Assembly (NCBI GenBank): GCA_964617455.1
Contig: CAZTYF010000018.1
Location: 1-39,329, forward strand
Direction of reading: 5' to 3'
From: Monoglobus sp964617455
GTDB taxonomy: Bacteria; Bacillota; Clostridia; Monoglobales; Monoglobaceae
Length of the DNA stretch: 39,329 bases
Positions 17,576 to 26,709 of the stretch are shown in pieces (positions within the stretch are counted from its first letter, which is position 1; each line of letters starts with the position of its first letter). The notes under the pieces were generated by a model. It was not told the DNA's origin and ran no database searches. It worked only from the letters and a program-made list of their open reading frames with translations. The translations under genes were made by a program, and so were the position numbers.

Positions 17576-18670
17576 TCAATCACCTTTGTATTCCTCGAGG
17601 TAATCGTACGAAATATTGCTCAAGTACTTTATATTCATTTTCCTGAAAAAAACTGACATCTTTTTCATAATTTTTTTGTACTTTTTTACACCCAATATTT
17701 TATACATTGTGAATAGAATTTTTGCAATAAACCTATCTCTAAAATGCATCCCCCAAAAATCCTCAATCAATTTTCTGTTTTCATCCCTGTACATAAAGCT
17801 ATCAGGTTTCAAATCAAAATGAGTCGAGGCATCAATATTTTGATTGTCATAATCATAAGAAAGTGAATTCTTGTTATTGGTTTTTATAATTTCCGAACAA
17901 TAATTTCCAGACCCGTCAAATCCATGATTTCTCACTTTATTAACCGTTGGAGTCACTACAAATTTATTATCAACCTGCATATATGTTCCAATCGATAGGT
18001 CAGATAATCTTGTCAAAAGAGACTCTTTTCTTCCACCCAAAGCCGCATTAATATAGAGACACTGATTTGCATGGTCCATATTTTTTATCTTCCCAATTTT
18101 AAAATTTTTGTCAAAGTTTTTTATCAAATAACCTTGGTCTAAAAAATTTTCTAAGGTTTTATACTTATTTCTCCAATATCCTACACCCCAGGCTTTGCAA
18201 ACTGACGATTGGATAATAACATTGGCGCCTTTGACCGAAACCCAGTCAAGAGGAAAACTGTATCCGTTAACAGCGATTATATTGTCGTCATCCTCGTATT
18301 CTGTTAAGCATTTATCTATGTATTCTAAAAAATTTGGTGAAAATTCAAGATCATCCTCTACATAAATCCACCGATCAAACTTTTCCATTACGTTTTTGAG
18401 TAACGGATTAAAATTCCCCGCAGGGCCATAATTTTTTTCTCTTCTTGTAACACTAAAAGACTTGAATACGGAAAAATCCCCCGTATCCAAATACTCGCAT
18501 ATCTTATTATATCCATCCCAGTGTTCCTCTTTGGCGGGATAATCTAATCCAATATACATATCCGTATACTTTGCCCATGGATTTTTCTTGAGGGATTCTA
18601 TGCACATCCTAAAATGTTCATAACGGCATAATGTCGGTATAATCACCGGTGCATATTTTACATTTTCCAT
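17576..18670 (-). CDS. Family 2-like glycosyltransferase
   Basis: A 364-residue probable glycosyltransferase with a GT-A nucleotide-sugar fold. The N-terminus VIIPTLCRYEHFRMCIESL and the acidic metal-binding motif WIYVEDDLEFSPNFLEYID support this. DYPAKEEHWDGY and NGYSFPLDW are also seen. It is cytosolic or membrane-associated, with no clear transmembrane helix, and would add one sugar to the lipid-linked repeat unit. Donor and acceptor are not readable. The gene is very AT-rich. It ends six bases before the flippase start and begins after GAGGTG. Confidence 0.8.
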   Translation of the reverse strand: MENVKYAPVIIPTLCRYEHFRMCIESLKKNPWAKYTDMYIGLDYPAKEEHWDGYNKICEYLDTGDFSVFKSFSVTRREKNYGPAGNFNPLLKNVMEKFDRWIYVEDDLEFSPNFLEYIDKCLTEYEDDDNIIAVNGYSFPLDWVSVKGANVIIQSSVCKAWGVGYWRNKYKTLENFLDQGYLIKNFDKNFKIGKIKNMDHANQCLYINAALGGRKESLLTRLSDLSIGTYMQVDNKFVVTPTVNKVRNHGFDGSGNYCSEIIKTNNKNSLSYDYDNQNIDASTHFDLKPDSFMYRDENRKLIEDFWGMHFRDRFIAKILFTMYKILGVKKYKKIMKKMSVFFRKMNIKYLSNISYDYLEEYKGD

Positions 18671-18721
18671 GGTAACTCACCTCACCAACAGAAATTTTCA
18701 AGTCAGACAATATGACAACAT

Positions 18722-19447
18722 CTAAAGAGTACTATCATCATAATTTTCTTTTATCCACTCTTTTGCTATATAGAGGTCAATTTCCTTATGAATATCAATG
18801 GATTCTTCAATTCTGTATGGAATAATTTTATTTCCCATAAATCCCCAAGGCTGCTGGCCTTCTTTTCCGGATAACAAAAACTCTGTGTTCAAAACCCAAA
18901 AATTATGCGAGAGGAAAAGACATTCAGGTAAGTCCTGTCTGTTTGTTGATATTTTTCCAGTTACACCCTTTTCATACATAGCCAGTGTGCCATCTGCGTT
19001 CACCGTTTTTGCTCTTAACGGATGATGGTCATTATCCTCGTACACTGGGACAACTGCCGTAATTGACATATCGTCTTTCATAATGTTAATACAATCTTCG
19101 ATCCATTTGGATTTAACCGTAACATTATTGGCAAGCAAAACAACAAGAATATCCGGAAGACTCTTTTCTCTTTCTTGTAAAACACCAAGTGCATGCATGA
19201 TACAATCTATATGCTGTGCCGTTGGCAACGCAAGTTCTGTCGGTCTCAAAATTCTTTCATAGCCAAGTTCCTCAGATGCGCTGAGAATCTTTTCATCATC
19301 ACTGCTACAATAGTAATCATCGACATTTTTTGCCTTGACAGCGGCATTTGCGGGGTAATACAATACCGGTTTTCCTAAAACATCAAGCACATTTTTGTCC
19401 TTAAGTGTATTATTCCCGCGTCCGGTCAATAAAGCCGTGACCTTCAA
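18722..19447 (-). CDS. Cytidylyltransferase, CMP-acylneuraminate synthetase-like
   Basis: A 241-residue nucleotidyltransferase of the CMP-NeuAc/CMP-Kdo synthetase family, which activates an acidic sugar or similar compound with CTP. The N-terminal loop reads TGRGNNTLKDKNVLDVLGKP, a divergent version of the usual family motif (ARxGSKGxxxKN). DDYYCSSDDEKIL and ILRPTELALPT correspond to the later family blocks. Translation starts at TTG (19447) after AGGAGGGG. No sialic, legionaminic or pseudaminic acid synthase (NeuB type) is present in the window, so its substrate is open. It lies 11 bases from the MptE-like gene. Confidence 0.8.
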   Translation of the reverse strand: MKVTALLTGRGNNTLKDKNVLDVLGKPVLYYPANAAVKAKNVDDYYCSSDDEKILSASEELGYERILRPTELALPTAQHIDCIMHALGVLQEREKSLPDILVVLLANNVTVKSKWIEDCINIMKDDMSITAVVPVYEDNDHHPLRAKTVNADGTLAMYEKGVTGKISTNRQDLPECLFLSHNFWVLNTEFLLSGKEGQQPWGFMGNKIIPYRIEESIDIHKEIDLYIAKEWIKENYDDSTL

Positions 19448-19458
19448 ACCAACCCCTC

Positions 19459-20253
19459 CTAAAATAACTCATCAAAATTCACTCTTTCAAATATTTCAAG
19501 CTTACCACCACGAGTGGCATTGTATATTTTAATATTATGCTCATCTGAATACTTTTTTGCAGCTTCATATGCCAAATCCATTAACTCTGTAGACGGCATA
19601 ATATTATCTTTATTTTCATAAAAATGGTCTGACGCACCCGGATTTTTTATTATTCGCCCATCTAATGTTCTTGATACGGAATAGCTGTTATCGACTCCAA
19701 GCAAATATATTTCTTTGAATCCCATATATGCTGCTATTTGAAAGCAAGCATATGTGACGGTTTTCCCTTCATAACAACACTCGGATACATCCTCAGAAAA
19801 TTTCGGCAATCCCGGCCAGAATTTTTCGCACTTAAAGTCAAAATAGTTTACGCCTTCAATATCGGGAGTAAAGTTTCTATTATTTATTCCCGCAAATTTT
19901 TCACACTGTATTTTGAGCGGAATATCATCCTTAAGGCGTCTGAGCAGGGCGGCATCGGTGATGCAATAGTATGTGGGTCTCCAATCCGTTTTATCAAAAA
20001 GATTAAAGATACGGTTAGAGGCGAAACAGATTTCATTTTCTTCCTTAAGCCGATCTAAATCTTCCACTGTGAGACTCGGTCCATTACCTATAATAAAACA
20101 ACGTTCACCGTTATGAATATTTTTCAAGGTTTTGAGGTAGTCACGACATTTTGCACATTTCTTGTTGTTTCCGGGTACGTTAAACACAAGTACACACCAT
20201 AAAATGAATTTTACAACAAGCTTTAGGTCTTCTTTTAATTGATATATTGACAT
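19459..20253 (-). CDS. MptE-like/DUF115 family protein, possible sugar transferase
   Basis: A 264-residue protein with the FIIGNGPSLTVEDLDRLK motif, FASNRIFNLFDKTDWRPTYY, and AAYMGFKEIYLLGVD. These define a family usually annotated as MptE-like/DUF115 and recurrent in surface-glycan loci. GT42 sialyltransferases share the GNGPSL loop and a GYKEIYLxGxD block, so a role as a transferase using the CMP-sugar made by its neighbour is possible. The reading frame opens at 20343, but that would place the start upstream of the -10 box. The ATG at 20253 has GGAAGG nine bases before it and is preferred. First gene of the polysaccharide operon. Confidence 0.75.
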   Translation of the reverse strand: MSIYQLKEDLKLVVKFILWCVLVFNVPGNNKKCAKCRDYLKTLKNIHNGERCFIIGNGPSLTVEDLDRLKEENEICFASNRIFNLFDKTDWRPTYYCITDAALLRRLKDDIPLKIQCEKFAGINNRNFTPDIEGVNYFDFKCEKFWPGLPKFSEDVSECCYEGKTVTYACFQIAAYMGFKEIYLLGVDNSYSVSRTLDGRIIKNPGASDHFYENKDNIMPSTELMDLAYEAAKKYSDEHNIKIYNATRGGKLEIFERVNFDELF

Positions 20254-20324
20254 AACCTTGTTCCTTCCGAAAATATTTAACACATTATCATTTTTTAAGC
20301 TGTGCTTACAAACAACACCACAGC

Positions 20325-20353
20325 ATAGTACCACACAATACAAATAAATGCAA
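20325..20353 (-). promoter_or_regulatory. Promoter of the polysaccharide operon
   Basis: On the minus strand TTGCAT (20348-20353) and TACTAT (20325-20330) are separated by 17 bases. The predicted leader to the MptE-like start at 20253 is about 65 bases. GCTGTG (20299-20304) and CACAGC (20319-20324) form an inverted repeat at the expected transcription start, which could be an operator. Confidence 0.6.
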
Positions 20354-20414
20354 GCATTTTTTGATATTGGGAGGAAAAATATATCCGATATTTACTTTTG
20401 GGTCGATATGCGCC

Positions 20415-20451
20415 CTGCCGGGTGCTGCATTTCACTCATTCGCTCCGGCAG
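20415..20451. repeat. Inverted repeat downstream of sua5
   Basis: CTGCCGG (20415-20421) and CCGGCAG (20445-20451) are perfect 7-bp arms around a 23-base loop, starting next to the sua5 stop codon. There is no following U-run on either strand, so it is not a standard intrinsic terminator. It may be a 3-prime-end stabiliser or part of a dispersed repeat. Confidence 0.45.
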
Positions 20452-20453
20452 AG

Positions 20454-21503
20454 TTATCTCCCCGCAATTATATCCGCCGAGTCCGTCACCTTTCCGGCGG
20501 CGGCTCGGTAGAGGCGGTTTCTTAATCCGGACCAGGGGTCCGTATCGGGGATTTCCGGGGCGAAAATCACTTCCAATCCCAAATCGTCCATTCGGCGCAG
20601 TGCGGCAAAGAGAGCCGAGGCCGCCGATTGGGGATTGTTTCGGCTGCCGAGGGATATGCAAGGGATTCCGTCCGTGGGGCCCAGGTCCGCAATAATCTCA
20701 TCAAAGGCTATGATTCCGCAGGGGACGCCTCGGGAAGATGCGGCCGATGCCGCCCTGCCCATATCTCGGGCGCTGCCTCTCAAAATCACAACCTCCGCTT
20801 TCGGGGAATAGTGCCTGTATTTGAGGCCCGGAGATTTGGGCGCCTCGCCTTCTTTGAGGGCGCCGGCGACGGAAACCTCTCGGCCCAGGGCATCTTCGAT
20901 TTCTCCTCGGGATATGCGGCCCGGGCGGTATATGACGGGAGGGCCTGTCATATCGATGATTGTGGACTCTATTCCCACTTCGCAGGGACCGCCGTCGATT
21001 ATGCCCGCCGTTCTGCCGTCCATATCGTCTATGCAATGTTCAACTCGGGTGGGGCTGGGCTTCCCGGAAAGATTTGCGCTGGGAGCTGCCACGGGACAGC
21101 CGCAGAGACGCAGGAATTCCGAGCCGATTCGGTTTCTCGGCATACGGATTCCCACCGTATCAAGGCCCCCGGTCACCTCGTTTGGGATGCTCGGGTTCTT
21201 TTTCAAAATTATCGTGATGGGGCCGGGCATAAACCTGTCAATCAAGACTTCCGCACTTTCGGGAATTTCGGCCGCCGCTTTGAGGATTTGGGATTTGTCG
21301 GAAATATGCACAATCAAAGGGTTATCCGAAGGACGGCCCTTCGCCCGAAATATTTTCTTCACTGCCTCCGGGTTTTGAGCGTCCGCCCCGATGCCATAGA
21401 CCGTTTCCGTGGGAAAGACCACCGTCTCCCCCGCCCGAATAAGGGCCGCGGCCTCAAGCAGGTCCGCCTCGCTGCCCGTGAATAACTTGGTTTTGATTTT
21501 CAT
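20454..21503 (-). CDS. L-threonylcarbamoyladenylate synthase (Sua5 type)
   Basis: This enzyme makes threonylcarbamoyl-AMP from threonine, bicarbonate and ATP, the activated donor used by TsaD for t6A37 in tRNA. The 349-residue length shows the two-domain Sua5 form, not the short TsaC. The N-terminal YrdC domain (about 1-200) has FPTETVYGIGADA and the KGRPSDNPLIVHI block; KYRHYSPKAEVV marks the linker to the C-terminal Sua5 domain (about 225-340). The start ATG at 21503 lacks a clear ribosome binding site. It follows prfA on the same strand, as in many Bacillota (prfA-prmC-sua5), but prmC is absent here. Confidence 0.95.
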   Translation of the reverse strand: MKIKTKLFTGSEADLLEAAALIRAGETVVFPTETVYGIGADAQNPEAVKKIFRAKGRPSDNPLIVHISDKSQILKAAAEIPESAEVLIDRFMPGPITIILKKNPSIPNEVTGGLDTVGIRMPRNRIGSEFLRLCGCPVAAPSANLSGKPSPTRVEHCIDDMDGRTAGIIDGGPCEVGIESTIIDMTGPPVIYRPGRISRGEIEDALGREVSVAGALKEGEAPKSPGLKYRHYSPKAEVVILRGSARDMGRAASAASSRGVPCGIIAFDEIIADLGPTDGIPCISLGSRNNPQSAASALFAALRRMDDLGLEVIFAPEIPDTDPWSGLRNRLYRAAAGKVTDSADIIAGR

Positions 21504-21584
21504 TCGATTTTAATTTGCTTTTTGATCCCCGACGGCCGCCCCGAGAATACGGGCTTCCCGCTCTTTGCGCTTTGGGCCGGCCTT

Positions 21585-22652
21585 TTATCCGTTCTTCAAT
21601 CTCTCGCTTCTGTCGGTGGTTATCAGGGCATCTATTATCTCATCTAAGTCGCCGTTTAGGATTTGCTCCAATTTATACAGGGTCAGACCGATGCGGTGGT
21701 CGGTCATTCTGCCTTGAGGGTAGTTATAGGTTCTTATTCTCTCGCTGCGGTCGCCGGTGCCCACCTGGCTCTTTCTGTCGGCGGCAATGGCCGCATTCCG
21801 TTCCCGCTCCATTTTGTCATAGAGCCTTGAACGGAGCATTTTCATGGCCGCCTCCCGATTCTTGTGCTGGCTTCTCTCGTCCTGGCAGGTGACCACAATG
21901 CCCGTGGGGACATGGGTTATTCTGATGGCCGATTCGGTTTTGTTGATATGTTGGCCTCCCGCGCCGCTGGAGCGGTAGGTGTCGATTTCAAGGTCGTCCG
22001 GGTTGATTTCAACCTCCACATCGTCAACCTCCGGGAGCACCGCCACGGTGACGGTGGATGTGTGAATCCTGCCGCTTGACTCGGTCTCCGGCACCCGCTG
22101 AACCCGATGAACTCCGCTCTCAAACTTGAGACGGCTGTAGGCGCCGTCCCCTTTGACCATGAAGGTTATCTCCTTTATGCCGCCAATGCCGATTTCGTTA
22201 AGGTTCAGCACCTCGATTTTCCAGTGTTTTGAATCTGCATACATGGAATACATCCGAAACAGGTCTCCGGCAAACAAGGCGGCCTCGTCGCCTCCCGCAC
22301 CGCCGCGAATTTCCATAATAACATTCTTGTCATCGTTGGGGTCCTTGGGCAAAAGCAGGATTTTGAGCTCCTCCTCTATCCTTTCGATGTTCCCCTTGGC
22401 TTCTTTGCTCTCCTCCGTAAGCATTTCCCGAAACTCTCGGTCGGTTTCCGGATCATCCATCATAGCTGCGGCATCTTCTATGGTCTCTTTGTTTTTCTTA
22501 TATTCCCGATATTTCTCCACAATGGGTGCAAGCTCGGAATGCTCTTTGCACAATTTTGTCCAATTTTCCATATCGGCCATAACTTCCGGGTCGCTGATCT
22601 GCTTCGCCAGTTCCTCAAATCGCTCCTCCAAGAATGAAAGCTTCTCAAACAT
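21585..22652 (-). CDS. prfA: Peptide chain release factor 1
   Basis: RF1 recognises UAA and UAG in the ribosomal A site and triggers peptide release. The 355-residue protein has the catalytic GGQ at residues 232-234 in SSGAGGQHINKTESAIRI. The stop-codon recognition region is RVPETESSGRIHTS, with the PxT motif typical of RF1, and QGRMTDHRIGLT lies near the C-terminus. The start at 22652 follows AAAGGAG, which overlaps the end of prfB; only three bases separate the frames. Having prfA immediately after prfB lets both release factors be made from one transcript. Confidence 0.97.
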   Translation of the reverse strand: MFEKLSFLEERFEELAKQISDPEVMADMENWTKLCKEHSELAPIVEKYREYKKNKETIEDAAAMMDDPETDREFREMLTEESKEAKGNIERIEEELKILLLPKDPNDDKNVIMEIRGGAGGDEAALFAGDLFRMYSMYADSKHWKIEVLNLNEIGIGGIKEITFMVKGDGAYSRLKFESGVHRVQRVPETESSGRIHTSTVTVAVLPEVDDVEVEINPDDLEIDTYRSSGAGGQHINKTESAIRITHVPTGIVVTCQDERSQHKNREAAMKMLRSRLYDKMERERNAAIAADRKSQVGTGDRSERIRTYNYPQGRMTDHRIGLTLYKLEQILNGDLDEIIDALITTDRSERLKNG

Positions 22653-22655
22653 ATG

Positions 22656-23778
22656 TCAGACTCCTTTAATCTCGCCTTTGGACTTCGCTTTTAGGTAGGC
22701 GTTGATGAAACCGTCGATGTCGCCGTCCATAACCGCATTCACATTTCCCACTTCATAGCCCGTTCGGTGGTCCTTGACCATGGTGTAGGGATGAAAAACA
22801 TAGGACCTGATTTGGCTGCCCCAGGCGATTTCCGTCTGGACCCCCTTAAGGTCGTCGATTTTGTCCTTCTGTTCCCGCTCCGCAATTTCCACCAATTTGG
22901 ACTTTAGGACCTTCATGGCAAAATCCTTGTTTTTATACTGGCTCCGTTCGTTTTGACAGGTCACCACAATACCCGTGGGAATGTGAGTTATTCTGATAGC
23001 CGATTCGGTTTTGTTGATATGCTGGCCTCCCGCGCCGCTGGAACGGTAAGTGTCGATTTTCAAATCGTCCGGGTTTATCTCCACATCCAACTCCTCGTCA
23101 AGCTCCGGTATAACCTCACAGGAGGCAAAAGAAGTGTGGCGTCTTGCCGCGGAATCGAAAGGCGAAATGCGCACAAGACGATGAACGCCCTTTTCCGATT
23201 GCATATACCCATAGGCATTTAAGCCGCTTACCGAAAAAGTAATGCTCTTTATGCCTGCCTCCTCGCCGTCCAAATAGTCTATAACCTCGGTCTTAAAACC
23301 CCGCTTATCCGACCACATGGTGTACATCCGATAGAGCATCTCGCACCAGTCCTGAGCCTCCGTGCCTCCCGCTCCCGAATGAAGGGTCACAATGGCATTG
23401 AGCCTGTCATACTTTCCGGAAAGGAGGGTGTCAAGTTTCATGGAATCAAGGCTTTGCTCCAAATCCCTGTAGCCGGGCTTTATCTCATCTATGAGGCTCT
23501 CGTCCTCCTCCTCTATGCCAAGCTCCACAAGGGCACTAAGGTCTTCCCATTTGGAATACAGCGCCTCGAAACCCGCCACCTTATCTTTGAGGGATTTGAT
23601 TTTTTGAAGAACCCGACCTGCTTTTTCCATATCGGAATAAAAATCCGCACCGTAACTTTCGGCCTCCAAGGTCTCAATTTCGGCCTTTAATCCGGCCAGG
23701 TCAAAGTGAATCCCTCAATTCCGTAATATCCTTTTGCATATTTTCAAGCCCAAGCTTGTATTCGTCAAATGCTATCAT
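22656..23778 (-). CDS. prfB: Peptide chain release factor 2, with programmed +1 frameshift
   Basis: RF2 recognises UAA and UGA. The gene is in two frames. A 25-codon leader starts at ATG 23778 after AGAGGTGG and ends at an in-frame TGA (23703-23701). The main frame continues from GAC at 23702 to 22656. Joining them gives 373 residues, close to the usual RF2 length. The main frame alone would have to start at a poor TTG (23669). RF2 features are SPF in LVRISPFDSAARRHTS and the catalytic GGQ at about residues 250-252 in SSGAGGQHINK. The frameshift is the classic RF2 autoregulation: low RF2 lets ribosomes pause at UGA and shift. secA lies 72 bases upstream. Confidence 0.96.
23700..23719 (-). promoter_or_regulatory. 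prfB programmed +1 frameshift site
   Basis: On the minus strand the leader ends AGGGATTCACTTTGAC. CTT (23706-23704) is the slippery codon, TGA (23703-23701) the stop and C the classic following base. AGGG a few bases upstream acts as the internal Shine-Dalgarno-like stimulator. This is the same CUU UGA C arrangement as in E. coli prfB. Confidence 0.93.
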
Positions 23779-23850
23779 ACTTCCACCTCTCTTTATGCTT
23801 TTTTATCTCGCCGTCCACTCCGGCCTTATCAAGATATTCATGCGGGTCGG

Positions 23851-26628
23851 TTAGGCTCGGCCGGCTGCTTTGTCTTTGTCAAGGCAGCAGTTTTTATACT
23901 TCTTGCCCGAACCGCAGGGACAGGGTTCATTTCTGCCGATTTTTCTCACCCGTCTCTCGGTCTTTTTCTTGACGGTGCCGTCGCCTCCGGCGTTTTCCGC
24001 CGTGGGTTTTGCAACCTGCTCACGCACTATCTTGGTCTGGGGCACGGCGTGGAAGAGATATTTCACCGTGTCCTCTTTTATGGCCTCGGTCATCTCCTCG
24101 AACATATCCATGGCCTCGAACTTGTATTCCACAACCGGGTCATGCTGGGCATAGGCTCTGAGGTATATACCCTGGCGGAGTTGTTCCATATTGTCAATAT
24201 GGTCCATCCATTTTTGGTCGACAACCCTGAGGGTGATAACCCGCTCCACTTCCCGAATATTGTCGCCGAACTCGGCCTCTTTGAGTTTGTACTTCTTCTC
24301 GGCATCCTCGAAAATATAGTCGGTGAGCCGCTCCGGGGTCATTTTATCTATCTCCACATCGGTGTATTTCATAAAATCTTCCGGCATCTCGCCGAGGATT
24401 GCCTCGAAATGCTCCCGCATTCCTTGCCAATCCCATTCCTCCGGCGCATTGCCCTTGTCTCCCACGTGGAGAGCTATGGTGTTTTCGATAACGTCCCGCA
24501 GCATCTTCATGATGTTCTCCCGCAGGTCGCCGCCGTCCAAAACCTGGTCTCTCTGCTTGTAGATTATTTCTCTCTGCTGGTTGTTCACATCGTCGAATTG
24601 GAGCACATTCCGCCGAATGTCGAAGTTTTTGCCCTCAACCCGCTCTTGGGCGGTCTCTATGGTGCCGCTGAGCATCTTGCTCTCTATGGCCTCGCTCTCG
24701 TCCATACCGAGGGTGGTCATAACCTTTTCGATTCGCTCCGGAGCAAAGAGCCGCATCAAATCGTCCTGAAGGGAAATATAGAACTTGGATTTGCCCACGT
24801 CTCCCTGACGTCCCGAACGGCCTCGGAGCTGGTTGTCTATTCGCCTGCTCTCGTGGCGCTCGGTGCCCATGATATTAAGGCCTCCCGCCGCCAAAACTTC
24901 CTTTTGTTCCGGCTCGATTTCGGCTTTGAACTTGTCGTTAAGCTCCCTGAATTTGGCCCGAGCTTCCAAAATCTCTTGGTCATCGGTCTCCGCAAAGCCT
25001 GTGGCCTGAACGATCATTTCCTCGGAATAGCCCAACTTTTCCATCTCGCTCCGAGCGAGAAACTCCGCATTTCCTCCGAGGACGATATCGGTTCCGCGGC
25101 CCGCCATATTGGTGGCAATGGTAACGGCCCCTTTCTTGCCCGCCTGAGCCACGATTTCGGCTTCCTTTTCGTGGAACTTGGCATTGAGCACATTATGCTT
25201 AATGCCCTTGCGGCGGAGCATACGGCTGAGTTTTTCGGACTTTTCGATGGATACGGTGCCTATGAGGACCGGCTGCCCCTTTTCGTGGGCCTTGATTGCA
25301 TCCTCTATGACCGCATTGAACTTGGCATCCTCGGTTTTGTATATGCTGTCCGGCTCATCCACGCGCACAAGGGGTTTGTTGGTGGGAATAACCACCACAT
25401 CCAAGCTGTAAATCTCCTGAAATTCCTCCTCCTCGGTCTGGGCCGTGCCCGTCATGCCCGCAAGCTTTTTGTACAATCTGAAGTAGTTCTGGAAAGTGAT
25501 GGTGGCAAGGGTTTTGGACTCCCGCTCCACCTTCACACCCTCTTTGGCCTCTATGGCCTGGTGGAGACCGTCGTTGTATCTTCTGCCGAACATCATTCTG
25601 CCCGTGAATTCGTCGACGATTATAACCTCTCCGTCTTTGACCACATAGTCCTTGTCCCTGCGCATAACTCCGATGGCCTTTATGGCCTGGTTTATATGGT
25701 GGGACAGGGTCATATTGGCTGGATCCGTCAGGTTTTCCACATGAAAATGCTCCTCTGCCTTTTTGATACCCTGGGGCGTCAAAGTGGCGGTCTTGGCTTT
25801 TTCGTCAACGATATAGTCATACTTGTTAAGCTCATCCTCGTCTTCTATCTCCACCTTGGTATCGGTTTCGACGATTTTCTTGAAAGTCAGGGTCTTGGCA
25901 AATCGGTCGGCCTGCTCATAGAGGTCCGTTGACTTATCCCCCATACCGGAAATGATAAGAGGTGTTCTGGCCTCGTCAATCAAAATGCTGTCGACCTCGT
26001 CCACGATGGCATAGTTGTGGCCCCGCTGGACTTTGCTCTCTTTGTATATGACCATATTGTCCCTGAGGTAGTCAAAACCCATCTCGTTGTTGGTGCCGTA
26101 GGTTATGTCGGCATTATAAGCCTCTTGGCGCTCCTCGTTGGTCTTGTCATGAATAATAAGGCCCACCGTGAGGCCCAAGAAGTTATAGAGCTTTCCCATC
26201 CACTCGCTGTCACGCTTTGCCAAATAGTCGTTTACGGTGACAATGTGAACGCCTTTGCCCGTGAGAGCATTGAGATATGCTGGCAATGTGGCAACCAAAG
26301 TCTTGCCTTCACCGGTTTTCATTTCGGCGATTCTGCCCTGGTGGAGCACTATTCCGCCTATGACTTGGACTCTGAAATGCTTCATTCCGAGAACCCGCCA
26401 TGCCGCCTCTCGGCACACCGCAAAAGCCTCGGGCAAAATGTCGTCAAGGGTCTCCCCGTTTTTGAGGCGCTCCTTGAATTTGGGAGTCATTCCCTTCAGC
26501 TCCGCATCCGTGAGCCTTTCCATATCTCCCTCAAGGGCCATAACCTTGTCGGCGACGGGATAGATTTTCTTAAGCTCTCTGTCGCTGTATGTTCCGATGA
26601 TTTTTTCAATCACCCTTTTTATACCCAT
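23851..26628 (-). CDS. secA: Preprotein translocase ATPase SecA
   Basis: SecA drives secretory proteins through SecYEG by ATP hydrolysis. The 925-residue protein has Walker A as MKTGEGKT (about 103-110), the DEAD-motor VDEVDSILIDEARTPLII, the crosslinking domain in between, and GRSGRQGDVGKSKFYISLQDD in the second motor half. It ends with a zinc-binding CPCGSGKKYKNCC tail, which contacts SecB or ribosomes in other species. The start at 26628 follows GGAGGT. A moderate terminator or attenuator hairpin lies between the upstream lipoprotein gene and secA, and no separate strong secA promoter was found. Confidence 0.98.
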   Translation of the reverse strand: MGIKRVIEKIIGTYSDRELKKIYPVADKVMALEGDMERLTDAELKGMTPKFKERLKNGETLDDILPEAFAVCREAAWRVLGMKHFRVQVIGGIVLHQGRIAEMKTGEGKTLVATLPAYLNALTGKGVHIVTVNDYLAKRDSEWMGKLYNFLGLTVGLIIHDKTNEERQEAYNADITYGTNNEMGFDYLRDNMVIYKESKVQRGHNYAIVDEVDSILIDEARTPLIISGMGDKSTDLYEQADRFAKTLTFKKIVETDTKVEIEDEDELNKYDYIVDEKAKTATLTPQGIKKAEEHFHVENLTDPANMTLSHHINQAIKAIGVMRRDKDYVVKDGEVIIVDEFTGRMMFGRRYNDGLHQAIEAKEGVKVERESKTLATITFQNYFRLYKKLAGMTGTAQTEEEEFQEIYSLDVVVIPTNKPLVRVDEPDSIYKTEDAKFNAVIEDAIKAHEKGQPVLIGTVSIEKSEKLSRMLRRKGIKHNVLNAKFHEKEAEIVAQAGKKGAVTIATNMAGRGTDIVLGGNAEFLARSEMEKLGYSEEMIVQATGFAETDDQEILEARAKFRELNDKFKAEIEPEQKEVLAAGGLNIMGTERHESRRIDNQLRGRSGRQGDVGKSKFYISLQDDLMRLFAPERIEKVMTTLGMDESEAIESKMLSGTIETAQERVEGKNFDIRRNVLQFDDVNNQQREIIYKQRDQVLDGGDLRENIMKMLRDVIENTIALHVGDKGNAPEEWDWQGMREHFEAILGEMPEDFMKYTDVEIDKMTPERLTDYIFEDAEKKYKLKEAEFGDNIREVERVITLRVVDQKWMDHIDNMEQLRQGIYLRAYAQHDPVVEYKFEAMDMFEEMTEAIKEDTVKYLFHAVPQTKIVREQVAKPTAENAGGDGTVKKKTERRVRKIGRNEPCPCGSGKKYKNCCLDKDKAAGRA

Positions 26629-26673
26629 TAAATAAAACCTCCAAATCCGAATTTAGTCCGATAACTATATTCC

Positions 26674-26696
26674 AAAACCGAGGCTGTTTGGCCCCG
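26674..26696 (-). terminator. Weak intrinsic terminator or attenuator upstream of secA
   Basis: On the minus strand CGGGGC (26696-26691) pairs with GCCTCG (26684-26679), with one G-U, around a CAAACA loop, followed by GTTTT. The stem is short, so read-through from the lipoprotein gene into secA is likely. Confidence 0.5.
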
Positions 26697-26709
26697 CTGC
26701 CGTTTATCT

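Noticed and set aside
22656..23669. prfB as a truncated gene or pseudogene because of the in-frame TGA
   Set aside because: The TGA is in the exact CTT TGA C frameshift context, and joining the frames gives a full-length RF2.
23734..25932. A 732-codon plus-strand frame opposite secA
   Set aside because: It is the antisense shadow of secA. The translation is His/Leu/Val-rich without domains, and secA is unmistakable on the other strand.
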